Of a stretch of 64,000 nt of DNA, positions 50,701 to 61,700 are shown piece after piece. The position numbers were made by a program, and so were the translations under genes. Each line of letters opens with the position of its first letter. Within the stretch, counting starts at the first letter, position 1. Origin of the DNA: Aulostomus chinensis (Eukaryota; Chordata; Actinopteri; Syngnathiformes; Aulostomidae); the NCBI GenBank assembly GCA_037954235.1, contig JBBMOA010000001.1, forward strand, positions 14,647,980 to 14,711,979, given 5' to 3'. The notes beneath the pieces are model-generated. The model was not told where the DNA came from. It did not search any database and was given only the letters and a program-made list of their open reading frames with translations.

Positions 50701-53700
50701 CAGTTATATAACAAGAGTTGCTACAAATGTCAAAATGATGCAACAGTGATGTAGTGAGAGTTGATAGTAATTTCAAAATCACGCTAAAGTGATGTCGTGA
50801 GAGTTGCTACGATCCTCAAAATGATGGTACAGTGATGTAATGACAGTTGCTAGGAATCTCAAAATGATGCTCCAGTAATGTCGTGAGAGTTGCGACTATC
50901 CTCAAAATGATGCGACAGTGATGTAATGAGAGTTGCTACAAATGTCCAAATGATGCTTAAGTGATGTAATGAGAGTGGCTACCACCCTAAGAAATGATGC
51001 TACAGTGATGTGGTGAGAGTTGCTACGATCCTCAAAATGATGCTACAGTGATGTTATGACAGTTGCTACTAACCTAAGAAATTATACTGACAGTGTTGTG
51101 GTGAGAGTTGATAGTAATTTCAAAATAAAGTGAAAGTGGTGTAATGACAGTTGATACTTCCCTAAGAAATGATGCTACAATGATGTAGTGAGGTTTGCTA
51201 CGAACCGCAAAATGATGCTACAGTGATGCAATGAGAGTTGCTACGAATCTCAAAATGATGCTAGAGTGATGTAATGAGATTTGCTACAAACCTAAGAAAT
51301 GATGCTACAGTAATGTCGTGAGAGTTGCGACTATCCTCAAAATGATGCGACAATGATGTATTGAGAGTTGCTACGATCCTCAAAATGATGCTACAGTGAT
51401 GTAGTGAGGTTTGCTACGAACCGCAAAATGATGCTACAGTGATGTAATGAGAGTTGCTACGAATCTCAAAATGATGCTAGAGTGATGTAACGAGATTTGC
51501 TACAAACCTAAGAAATGATGCTACAGTAATGTTGTGAGAGTTGCGACTATCCTCAAAATGATGCGACAATGATGTATTGAGAGTTGCTACGATCCTCAAA
51601 ATGATGCTACAGTGATGTGGTGAGAGTTGCTACGATCCTCAAAATGATGCTACAGTGATGTTATGACAGTTGCTACTAACCTAAGAAATTATACTGACAG
51701 TGTTGTGGTGAGAGTTGATAGTAATTTCAAAATAAAGCGAAAGTGGTGTAATGACAGTTGATACTTCTCTAAGAAATGATGCTACAATGATGTAGTGAGG
51801 TTTGCTACGAACCGCAAAATGATGCTACAGTGATGCAATGAGAGTTGCTACGAATCTCAAAATGATGCTAGAGTGATGTAATGAGATTTGCTACAAACCT
51901 AAGAAATGATGCTCCAGTAATGTCGTGAGAGTTGCGACTATCCTCAAAATGATGCGACAATGATGTATTGAGAGTTGCTACGATCCTCAAAATGATGCTA
52001 CAGTGATGTAGTGAGGTTTGCTACGAACCGCAAAATGATGCTACAGTGATGTAATGAGAGTTGCTACAAATCTCAAAATGATGCTAGAGTGATGTAACGA
52101 GATTTGCTACAAACCTAAGAAATGATGCTACAGTAATGTCGTGAGAGTTGCGACTATCCTCAAAATGATGCGACAATGATGTATTGAGAGTTGCTACGAT
52201 CCTCAAAATGATGCTACAGTGATGTGGTGAGAGTTGCTACGATCCTCAAAATGATGCTACAGTGATGTTATGACAGTTGCTACTAACCTAAGAAATTATA
52301 CTGACAGTGTTGTGGTGAGAGTTGATAGTAATTTCAAAATCATGCTAAAGTGATGTCATGAGAGTTGCTTCTAACCGAAGAAATGATGCTACAGTGATAT
52401 AGGCAGAGTTGGTACGATGCTCAAACTGATGCTTCCAGTCATGTAGTGAGAGTTGCTACAAACCTCAAAATGATGCTACAGTGATGTCATGGGAGATGCT
52501 ACTAACCTAAGAAATGATGCTACAGTGATGTAGTGAGAGTTGCTACGAACCGCAAAATGATGCTACAGTGATGTAATGAGGGTTGCTATTTACCTAAGAA
52601 ATGATGCAACAGTGATGTGGTGAGAGTTGCTACTAACCTAAGAAATGATGCGACAGTGATGTAGTGAGAGTTGCTACTAACCTAAGAAATGATGCGACAG
52701 TGATGTAGTGAGAGTTGCGACTAATCTCAAAATGATGGTACAGTGATGTAGTGAGAGTTGCTACGATGCTCAAAATGATGCTTACAGTAATGTTGTGAGA
52801 GTTGCTTAAAACCTCAAAATAATGCTACAGTCATGTCGTGAGAGTTGCGACTATCCTCAAAATGATGTTAAGTGATGTAATGAGAGTTGCGACAAACCTA
52901 AGAAGTGATGCTACAGTGATGTGGTGAGAGTTGATACTAATTTCAAAATAATGCTAAAGTGGTGTAGTGAGAGTTGCTACGAACCGCAAAATGATGTTAC
53001 AGTGATGAAATGAGAGTTGCTACTTACTTAAGAAATGATGCTACAGTGAAATGGTGAGAGTTGCTACGAACCTCAAAATGATGGTACAGTGATGTAATGA
53101 CAGTTGCTAGGAATCTCAAAATGATGCTCCAGTAATGTCGTGAGAGTTGTGACTATCCTCAAAATGATGCGACAGTGATGTAATGAGAGTTGCCACAAAT
53201 GTCCAAATGATGCTTAAGTGATGTAATGAGAGTTGCTACAAATGACCAAATGATGCTAGAGTGATGTAATGAGAGTTGCTACAAACCTAAGAAATTATGC
53301 TACAGACATGTGCTGAGAGTTGATAGTAATTTCAAAATCACGCTGAAGTGATGTAATGAGAGTTGCTACTTACCTAAGAAATGATGCTACAGTGATGTGG
53401 TGAGAGTTGCTACTAATCTCAAAATGATGCTACAGTAATGTCGTGAGAGTTGCGACTATCCTCAAAATGATGCGACAATGATGTAGTGAGAGTTGCTACG
53501 ATCCTCAAAATGATTCTACAGTGATGTGATGACAGTTGCTACTAACCTAAGAAATTATGCTGACAGTGTTGTGGTGAGAGTTGATAGTAATTTCAAAATC
53601 ATGCTAAAGCGATGTCATAAGAGTTGCTTCTAACCAAACAAATGATGCTACAGTGATGTGGTGAAAGTTGCTACGAACCTAAAACTGATACTTCCAGTAA

Positions 53701-56336
53701 TGTCGTGAGAGTTGCTACAAACCTCAAAATGATGCTGCAGTGATGTCATGGGAGTTGCTACTAACCTAAGAAATGATGCTACAGTTATATAACAAGAGTT
53801 GCTACAAATGTCAAAATGATGCAACAGTGATGTAGTGAGAGTTGATAGTAATTTCAAAATCACGCTAAAGTGATGTCGTGAGAGTTGCTACGATCCTCAA
53901 AATGATGGTACAGTGATGTAATGACAGTTGCTAGGAATCTCAAAATGATGCTCCAGTAATGTCGTGAGAGTTGCGACTATCCTCAAAATGATGCGACAGT
54001 GATGTAATGAGAGTTGCTACAAATGTCCAAATGATGCTTAAGTGATGTAATGAGAGTGGCTACCACCCTAAGAAATGATGCTACAGTGATGTGGTGAGAG
54101 TTGCTACGATCCTCAAAATGATGCTACAGTGATGTTATGACAGTTGCTACTAACCTAAGAAATTATACTGACAGTGTTGTGGTGAGAGTTGATAGTAATT
54201 TCAAAATAAAGTGAAAGTGGTGTAATGACAGTTGATACTTCCCTAAGAAATGATGCTACAATGATGTAGTGAGGTTTGCTACGAACCGCAAAATGATGCT
54301 ACAGTGATGCAATGAGAGTTGCTACGAATCTCAAAATGATGCTAGAGTGATGTAATGAGATTTGCTACAAACCTAAGAAATGATGCTACAGTAATGTCGT
54401 GAGAGTTGCGACTATCCTCAAAATGATGCGACAATGATGTATTGAGAGTTGCTACGATCCTCAAAATGATGCTACAGTGATGTAGTGAGGTTTGCTACGA
54501 ACCGCAAAATGATGCTACAGTGATGTAATGAGAGTTGCTACGAATCTCAAAATGATGCTAGAGTGATGTAACGAGATTTGCTACAAACCTAAGAAATGAT
54601 GCTACAGTAATGTTGTGAGAGTTGCGACTATCCTCAAAATGATGCGACAATGATGTATTGAGAGTTGCTACGATCCTCAAAATGATGCTACAGTGATGTG
54701 GTGAGAGTTGCTACGATCCTCAAAATGATGCTACAGTGATGTTATGACAGTTGCTACTAACCTAAGAAATTATACTGACAGTGTTGTGGTGAGAGTTGAT
54801 AGTAATTTCAAAATCATGCTAAAGTGATGTCATGAGAGTTGCTTCTAACCGAAGAAATGATGCTACAGTGATATAGGCAGAGTTGGTACGATGCTCAAAC
54901 TGATGCTTCCAGTCATGTAGTGAGAGTTGCTACAAACCTCAAAATGATGCTACAGTGATGTCATGGGAGATGCTATTTACCTAAGAAATGATGCTACGGT
55001 GATGTGGTGAGAGTTGCTACTAACCTAAGAAATGATGCGACAGTGATGTAGTGAGAGTTGCTACTAACCTAAGAAATGATGCGACAGTGATGTAGTGAGA
55101 GTTGCGACTAATCTCAAAATGATGGTACAGTGATGTAGTGAGAGTTGCTACGATGCTCAAAATGATGCTTACAGTAATGTTGTGAGAGTTGCTTAAAACC
55201 TCAAAATAATGCTACAGTCATGTCGTGAGAGTTGCGACTATCCTCAAAATGATGTTAAGTGATGTAATGAGAGTTGCGACAAACCTAAGAAGTGATGCTA
55301 CAGTGATGTGGTGAGAGTTGATACTAATTTCAAAATAATGCTAAAGTGGTGTAGTGAGAGTTGCTACGAACCGCAAAATGATGTTACAGTGATGAAATGA
55401 GAGTTGCTACTTACTTAAGAAATGATGCTACAGTGATATGGTGAGAGTTGCTACTAATCTCAAAATGATGCTAGAGTGATGTAATGACAGTTGCTAGGAA
55501 TCTCAAAATGATGCTCCAGTAATGTCGTGAGAGTTGATCGTAATTTCAAAATCATGCTAAAGTGATGTCATGAGTTGCTACTTACCTAAGAAATGATGCT
55601 ACAGTGATGTCATGGGAGTTGCTACTTACTTAAGAAATGATGCAACAGTGATGTGGTGAGAGTTGCTACGAACCTCAAAATGATGGTACAGTGATGTAAT
55701 GACAGTTGCTAGGAATCTCAAAATGATGCTCCAGTAATGTCGTGAGAGTTGCGACTATCCTCAAAATGATGCGACAGTGATGTAATGGGAGTTGCTACAA
55801 ATGTCCAAATGATGCTTAAGTGATGTAATGAGAGTTGCTACAAACCTAAGAAATGATGCTACAGTGATGTGGTGAGAGTTGATAGTAATTTCAAAATCAT
55901 GCTAAAAGATGTAATGAGAGTTGCTACTTACCGAAGAAATGATGCTACAGTGATGTGGTGAGACTTGCTACAAACCTCAAAATGATGTTGAAAGTGATGT
56001 AATGAGAGTTGCTACTAACCTAAGAAATGATGCGACAGTGATGTAATGAGAGTTGCTACTAACCTAAGAAATGATGCGACAGTGATGTAATGAGAGTTGC
56101 TACTAACCTAAGAAATGATGCTGACAGTGATGCGATAATTGCGATGAAGCTCATGATGAAACTACAGTGATGTATTAAGAGTTGCTACAAACCTCAAAAT
56201 GATGTTGAAAGTGATGTCATGAGAGTTGCTACTAACCTAAGAAATGATGCGACAGTGATGTAATGAGAGTTGCTACTAACCTAAGAAATGATGCTACAGT
56301 GATGTAGTGAGAGTTGTTACGAACCTCAAAATGATG
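47745..56336 (+). repeat. Satellite array, type III-like monomers (forward)
   Basis: Near 47745 the array changes from type I to monomers of the 13591-17302 kind ('cctaagaaatgatgctacag', 'gtgatgtaatgagagttgct'), with local variants such as 'gttgatagtaatttcaaaat' and 'gttgcgactatcctcaaaat'. It ends at 56336 in 'gaacctcaaaatgatgc', right against the transposase relic. A decayed monomer ('gcgataattgcgatgaagct') lies near 56130-56150. No gene is seen. Confidence 0.92.
47750..55690 (+). repeat. Higher-order repeat, 2474/3081 bp, three copies
   Basis: Three long copies lie in tandem: about 47750-50223 (2474 bp), 50224-53304 (3081 bp) and 53305 to about 55690. The 'gtaatttcaaaatca' landmark is at 47771, 50245 and 53326. 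The middle copy is longer by 607 bp because an internal block (with 'aaaataaag' near 51120 and 51730) is duplicated within it. The third copy lacks about two monomers (87 bp) that should lie near 54970, as shown by 'gttgtgagagttgcttaaaa' at 49711, 52792 and 55179. This also produces the same 71-codon repeat-derived open frame three times. Confidence 0.88.
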
Positions 56337-56958
56337 CAGGGTGACTTTGTGGAAAGTCTTGCACTCCCAACACATTCATTCTCACGAATGCAGTGACAGG
56401 TCAGAGCCAAGGGAGCCTCCATGTCCACAGATGTCCACATGGCAGCTGGACTTCCTTTTTCACTCCTTCCCGTTCCTCCTGGTACTTTTTGGCCACCGTT
56501 TGTTTGATGGTCTGAAAATGACACCCAGAGTAAATCAATACATTGAAATTAGAGATGAAATAAACTGGAGATATCAAGGACTGCTTTAGATCATTTCCAC
56601 ACAAACCTTTCTGGTTGGCAAACATATGAGGCTCAAGGACCTGAACCAGTTCCCTGAACCCTTCCCTCTCAACAGTGCTGAGGGGCTGGCAGTCCTTCAG
56701 GATGAAATTCAGCAGAGCCTCATCCAGCATCTGCTTCCTGGAAGCTGGATGGTTCAAGATGAAGGAGAGAAGAAATGAAGAAGAATTAATGATCAATGAA
56801 GCAACTGTGAGTCAGTTGGAGAGTGGCTGTATACCTGAGTTCATCCTGGTGGATCTGGGACTTCATTCTCATGCCTGGCCCCATCATGCCTCAGCACTGA
56901 AGAGGTGCTTTTGTTGAGATGAGACGCTTCTGTCCAACAAATGCCACATTCAACCTGC
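56337..56958 (-). pseudogene. ZBED/hAT transposase relic
   Basis: Read on the minus strand, this holds pieces of a ZBED-type protein of the hAT transposase family. From 56955 down to about 56855 there is a BED finger with C-x2-C ('ECGIC') and H-x4-H ('LRHDGARHE'), preceded by an acceptor-like 'cttttctgcag'; the frame then meets a stop near 56842. From 56737 to 56627 comes 'LLNFILKDCQPLSTVEREGF' and 'LVQVLEPH', after an acceptor-like 'cttccag'. From 56511 there is 'TIKQTVAKKYQEER', after an acceptor-like 'cattttcag'. From 56440 comes 'MWTSVDMEAPLALTCH', in a different frame from the preceding piece, so one base is missing near 56440. The exon-like spacing suggests an intron-containing ZBED gene or element. 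It ends exactly where the satellite begins, and no catalytic core or HATC dimerisation region remains. Confidence 0.75.
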
Positions 56959-57480
56959 AGAAAAGAACATGAGTACTCAGCTAAAAGTTCCTTTCTTCAT
57001 GGTGACTGGTGTTTCTTAGTCTTTGACCACCAGGTTAAGAGCTGGAGTTGGAGCTGGCATATCAGCCCCCAATGGAAGCCTGCTGCTGCTGCCAAGCTCT
57101 CCATGTCATCATGGAAAAGTTGATTGTTCAACTCAATGTTTTTCCCATTGGGAGGAGATTTGTTGTTCCACCATGAAGTCTTTTCTGGTGATGAGTTTGT
57201 GTGTTGTAGTAGCATGAAGATATCTTGTTATCATGATCAACTCCTCTGGCCTGGTGGAAGAACGCTGCTGTGTTTGGATTCAGACGAGTCAAATCTGAAC
57301 CAGGGACTTGTAGTTTTATCCTCGGTCTCCGGACTCATAAAATGGAGACCGGCCCAGTTTGACACTTTTGAACTCCTCCATGATGTTCAAATCTCATGAC
57401 TGAGATTCGTGATTGGAAACATCGGCGGTTCAGGACAGAAAACATGTACCATTGAACATCGCTCTCATCCTTCTACTCAG
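56959..57480. other. Non-satellite spacer, unassigned
   Basis: About 520 bases of ordinary-looking single-copy type sequence between the transposase relic and the first laminin-like exon. Open frames of 60-90 residues occur on both strands but show no motif I recognise and overlap one another. A pyrimidine-rich stretch ending 'cttctactcag' (57470-57480) is the likely splice acceptor of the next exon. Earlier laminin exons may lie here but I could not identify any. Confidence 0.6.
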
Positions 57481-57605
57481 AACGCTGCGGTGGACTCCAC
57501 CGTGTCCAGGCTTTGGGCAGATACGTCTTCATCCTCCACCACCACCAGCCGCTCCACCCCACCCACCCTGTGCAGGTCTACATTACCAGGGTCGGATCTG
57601 GCAGG
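57481..57605 (+). other. Laminin-like exon 1
   Basis: Follows the acceptor-like 'cttctactcag'. It reads 'GRYVFILHHHQPLHPTHPVQ' then 'VYIT' in one frame. The end 'RIWQG' is read in another frame, which implies a missing base near 57585-57592. The donor 'gtggag' at 57606 is weak, but its phase (one base of a Gly codon) fits the next exon exactly. Confidence 0.65.
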
Positions 57606-57690
57606 GTGGAGGATCTTTGATTCATCTTAGCTTTCCTGCTCCGGCTGTTTGAGAAACATTCAAATGGAGATGGTTGTTTGTGTCTTTCAG

Positions 57691-57828
57691 GCCACGCCAA
57701 CGCCTCCTTCTGTCCCCACGCTTACGGCTGCCGAAACGTGCCGGTGTCTGAAAACCAGATCATTGTGGATGTGCCGGACCACCAGGTCCTCCTCACCTGC
57801 AGGTTCCTGCAGGCAGAGCCCTGTGGTG
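57691..57828 (+). other. Laminin-like exon 2
   Basis: Begins after 'tgtgtctttcag' and supplies the last two bases of the split Gly codon, then 'HANASFCPHAYGCRNVPV' and 'QIIVDVPDHQVLLT'. From about 57797 the family-like sequence continues as 'QVPAGRALW' in a shifted frame, so one base is missing. It ends at a donor 'gtaggt' (57829). Confidence 0.72.
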
Positions 57829-57950
57829 GTAGGTTTCCTGCTCCTCTGCTGGACTGATACCCTCTCCCTTTCCCGACACGTATCTGCTGTTTCTACTCTG
57901 TGCCTCCTTCTCCTCTGTCAGGCCTGGACTTCTTCCTTCTGTCTCTCCAG

Positions 57951-58067
57951 GATCACGTCCTGGTGGTGCCTGAGAGCAGCTCCAGCTCCAGCTCCCTGAA
58001 CCAAGAACCACTGGAGAAATCTGACCACTTCATTAGCAACTGTGGCCTCAACAGCTTTCATGTCAAG
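57951..58067 (+). other. Laminin-like exon 3
   Basis: Starts after 'ctgtctctccag' with 'DHVLVVPE', then a serine run, 'LNQEPLEKSDHFISNCGLNS' and 'FHV'. The conserved Cys is present. The exact donor is uncertain; 'gtcggt' near 58067 is a weak candidate, so the end is approximate. Confidence 0.65.
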
Positions 58068-58433
58068 TCGGTGTCTCTCAGCCTGAGTTGGTCCCTGTTC
58101 TGTATCCCTGAATGTTCTAGAGGAACTAAACTGGGCCTGACTGGGACGCTTCTGTCTGCTCAGATTTGGGTTGTGAATGCATTCAGATGTCATTTACAAG
58201 CATTGGAACTAAAGACCTGAGCCTCAAGAATATTTAGTTCTTGATTTACTTTCTCTTGCAGGGTTTCACTTTGTGCAAATTTTCTTTTTAAGATCTTTGT
58301 TTTTTGTTGTCCTTCCATTTAGCGAGTTTGGCTAATAACCTTTTCCCCACTTAACTAATTTTCCTAAAATGTCTCGCTAACGTTTCCTTTTTCTCTGTCG
58401 TCCCTCCTGTCCTTGGTCTCCATTCTGTCTCAG

Positions 58434-58613
58434 CTCAGCTGTGTCTCTTGGGCTCTCTTCAACAACGGCGCCCTGCCTTGTGCCTGCCATGAGGTTGGAG
58501 CTGAGAGTGACACCTGCGAGCCATTTGGTGGTCAGTGCCGCTGCAGGCCCCATGAGATTGGCCGAGACTGCTCCATGTGTGCCGCGGGCTGCTGGGGATT
58601 CCCCACTGCAGAC
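58434..58613 (+). other. Laminin-like exon 4 (laminin EGF repeat)
   Basis: Preceded by a long pyrimidine tract ending 'attctgtctcag'. It encodes 'LFNNGALPCACHEVGAESDT', 'CEPFGGQCRCRPHEIGRDCS' and 'MCAAGCWGFPTAD', with seven of the eight laminin-EGF cysteines in register. The eighth would fall at or after the exon end, and the usual Tyr before 'WGF' is Cys here. It ends at a strong donor 'gtgagt' (58614). Confidence 0.75.
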
Positions 58614-58721
58614 GTGAGTGTCAGATTGGATGAATGATGAGTAATAAGGGCTTTTAATGATGAGTGAGAGGACGGACAAAACCAACCTGTCCAACCATCA
58701 GAGGACAGTTTGTTGTTCTAG
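58614..58721 (+). other. Intron-like spacer before inverted array
   Basis: About 108 bases from the 'gtgagt' donor to the first recognisable inverted satellite unit. No coding motif or further exon is seen. The next acceptor, if any, would have to lie beyond the satellite. Confidence 0.6.
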
Positions 58722-61700
58722 TTTCAGCTCTTTCCACATTACCGCCAGCATCACTTTGAGATTATTAGCAACTATCACTACATTACTATTAGCATCATTT
58801 TGGGATCATTAGCAATTCTTACGAAATAACTATCGCATTATTTTTAGGTTCGTAGCAACTCATCCTACATGACTGTCAGCATCACTTTGAGGTTGTTCGA
58901 AACACTTACTACATTACTGTCAGCATCACTGAGTTCATTAGCAACTATCACTACATTACTGTTAGCATAATTTTGAGTTTATTAGCAATTCTTCCTACAT
59001 CACTGTAGCATTATTTTGAGGTTTTTAGTAGCTCTTACTAAATTACTGTCATCATTTTGAGGTTATTAGCAGCTCTTACTAGATTACTGTTAGCATCATT
59101 TTGAGGTTATTCGAAAATGTCACTCCGTTACTGTTAGCATCATTTTGAGTTCATTAGCAATTCTTACGCCAGCACTGTCACATCATTTTGAGATCAATAG
59201 CAATTCTTCCAACATCACTGTTGCATTATTTTGAGGTTATTAGCAACTCTTACTACATGACTCTCAGCATCATTTTTAGGTTACTCGCAACTTTCACTAC
59301 ATTACTGTTAGCATCATTTTGAGTTCATTAGCAATTCTTACTACATCACTGTCGCATCATTTTGAGATCATTAGCAATTCTTCTGACATCACTGTCAAAT
59401 TATTTTGAGGTTCGTAGCAACTCTTACTACATTATTGTTGCATTATTTAAAGGTTCGTAGCAACTCTTACTACATTACTGTCAGCATCACTTTGAGTTTA
59501 TTAGCAACTTTCACTACATTACTGTTAGCATCATTTTGAGTTTATTAGCATTTCTTATGACATCACTGTAGCATGAAATTGACTTCATTAGCAACTCTTA
59601 CTACATGACTGTCAGCATCACTTTGAAGTTGTTCGAAACACTTACTACATTACTGTTAGCATCACTGAGTTCATTAGAAACTATCACTACATTATTGTTA
59701 GCATCATCTTGAGATCATTACCAATTCTTCTGACATCACTGTCGCATTATTTTGAGGTTCGAAGCAACTCTTACTGCTTTACTGTTGCATTTTTTAAGGT
59801 TCGTAGGAACCCTTACTACATGACTATCAGCATCACTTTGAGTTAATTAGCAACTATCACTACATTACTGTTAGCATCATTTTGAGGTTAGAAGCAACTC
59901 TTACTACATGACTGTAAGCATCACTGAGTTGATTAGCAACTATCACTACATTACTGTTAGCATCATTTTGAGGTTAGAAGCAACACTTACTACATGACTG
60001 TAAGCATCACTGAGTTGATTAGCAACTATCACTACATTACTATTAGCATCATTTTGAGTTCATTCGCAATTCTTCCGACATCACTGTCGCAATATTTTGA
60101 GGTTCGTAGCAACTTTTATTACATTAATGTCGCATTATTTTTAGGTTCGTAGCAACTCATCCTACATGACTGTCAGCATCACTTTGAGGTTATTCGAAAC
60201 ACTTAGTACATTACTGTAAGCATCACTGAGTTGATGAGCAACTATCACTAGATTACTGTTAGCATCATTTTGAGTTCATTAGCAATTCTTACTACATCAC
60301 TGTCGCATCATTTTGAGATCATTAGCAATTCTTCCGACATCACTGTCGCATTATTTTGAGGTTCGTAGCAACTGTTACTACATGACTGTCAGCATCACTT
60401 TGAGGTTATTCGAAACATTTACTACATTACTGTAAGCATCACTGACTTGATTAGCAACTGTCACTACATTACTGTTAGCATCATTTCAAGTTCATGAGCA
60501 ATTCTTCCGACATCACTGTCGCAATATTTTGAGGTACGTAGCAACTTTTACTAACTTACTGTCGCATTATTATGAGGTTCGTAGCAACTCTTAGGACATG
60601 ACTGTCAGCATCATTTTGAGGTTATTCGAAACGTTCACTCCATTACTGTTAGCATCATCTTGAGTTCATTAGCAATTCTTCTGACATCACTGTCGCAATA
60701 TTTTGAGGTTTGTAGCAACTTTTACTGCATTACTGTCGCATTATTTTGAGGTTCGTAGCAACTCTTACGACATGACTGTCAGCATCACTTTGAGTTTTTT
60801 AGCAACTATCACTACATTACTGTTAGCATCATTTTGAGTTAATGAGCAATTCTCACGACATCACTGTAGCATTGAATTGAGTTCATTAGCAACTCTTACT
60901 AAATGACTGTCAGCATCACTTTGAGGTTGTTCGAAACTCTTACTACATTACTTTAAGCATCACTGAGTTTCTTAGCAACTATCGCTACATTACTATTAGC
61001 ATCATCTTGAGTTCATTAACAATTCTTCCGACATCACTGTCGCAATATTTTGAGGTTCGGAGCAACTTTTACTACATGACTGTCGCATTATCTTGAGGTT
61101 TGTAGCAACTCTTACTACATGACTGTCAGCATCACTTTGAGGTTATTCGAAACTTTCACTGCATTACTGTTAGCATCATTTTGAGTTCATTAGCAATTCT
61201 TACTACGTCACTGTCGCATCATTTTGAGATCATTAGCAATTCTTCCGACATCACTGTCGCATTATTTTGAGGTTCGTAGCAACTGTTACTACATGACTGT
61301 CAGCATCACTTTGAGGTTATTCGAAACATTTACTACATTACTGTAAGCATCACTGACTTGATTAGCAACTATCACTACATTACTGTTAGCATCATTTCAA
61401 GTTCATGAGCAATTCTTCCGACATCACTGTCGCAATATTTTGAGGTACGTAGCAACTTTTACTAACTTACTGTCGCATTATTATGAGGTTCGTAGCAACT
61501 CTTAGGACATGACTGTCAGCATCATTTTGAGGTTATTCGAAACGTTCACTCCATTACTGTTAGCATCATCTTGAGTTCATTAGCAATTCTTCTGACATCA
61601 CTGTCGCAATATTTTGAGGTTTGTAGCAACTTTTACTGCATTACTGTCGCATTATTTTGAGGTTCGTAGCAACTCTTACGACATGACTGTCAGCATCACT

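Larger units (their letters stand above)
57481..58613 (+). pseudogene. Laminin alpha-chain (alpha-5/alpha-3-like) fragment
   Basis: Four exon-like pieces in order match the short-arm region of a laminin alpha chain, an extracellular basement-membrane protein. The first three cover a globular segment ('GRYVFILHHHQP', 'ANASFCPHAYGCR', 'HVLVVPE', 'EPLEKSDHFISNCG') and the fourth a laminin-type EGF repeat ('CHEVGAESDTCEPFGGQC'). From memory these motifs fit the alpha-5 chain best. Introns of 85, 122 and about 366 bp are typical of compact fish genes. At least two single-base frame breaks occur, near 57585 in exon 1 and near 57800 in exon 2, so it is called a pseudogene fragment; assembly indels in a repeat-rich contig are the alternative. 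Neither upstream nor downstream exons are visible before the satellite starts again. Confidence 0.72.

Noticed and set aside
56959..57480. Short frames on both strands of the island spacer as genes or extra laminin exons
   Set aside because: No family motif could be recognised and the frames overlap; only the final acceptor-like tract is supported.
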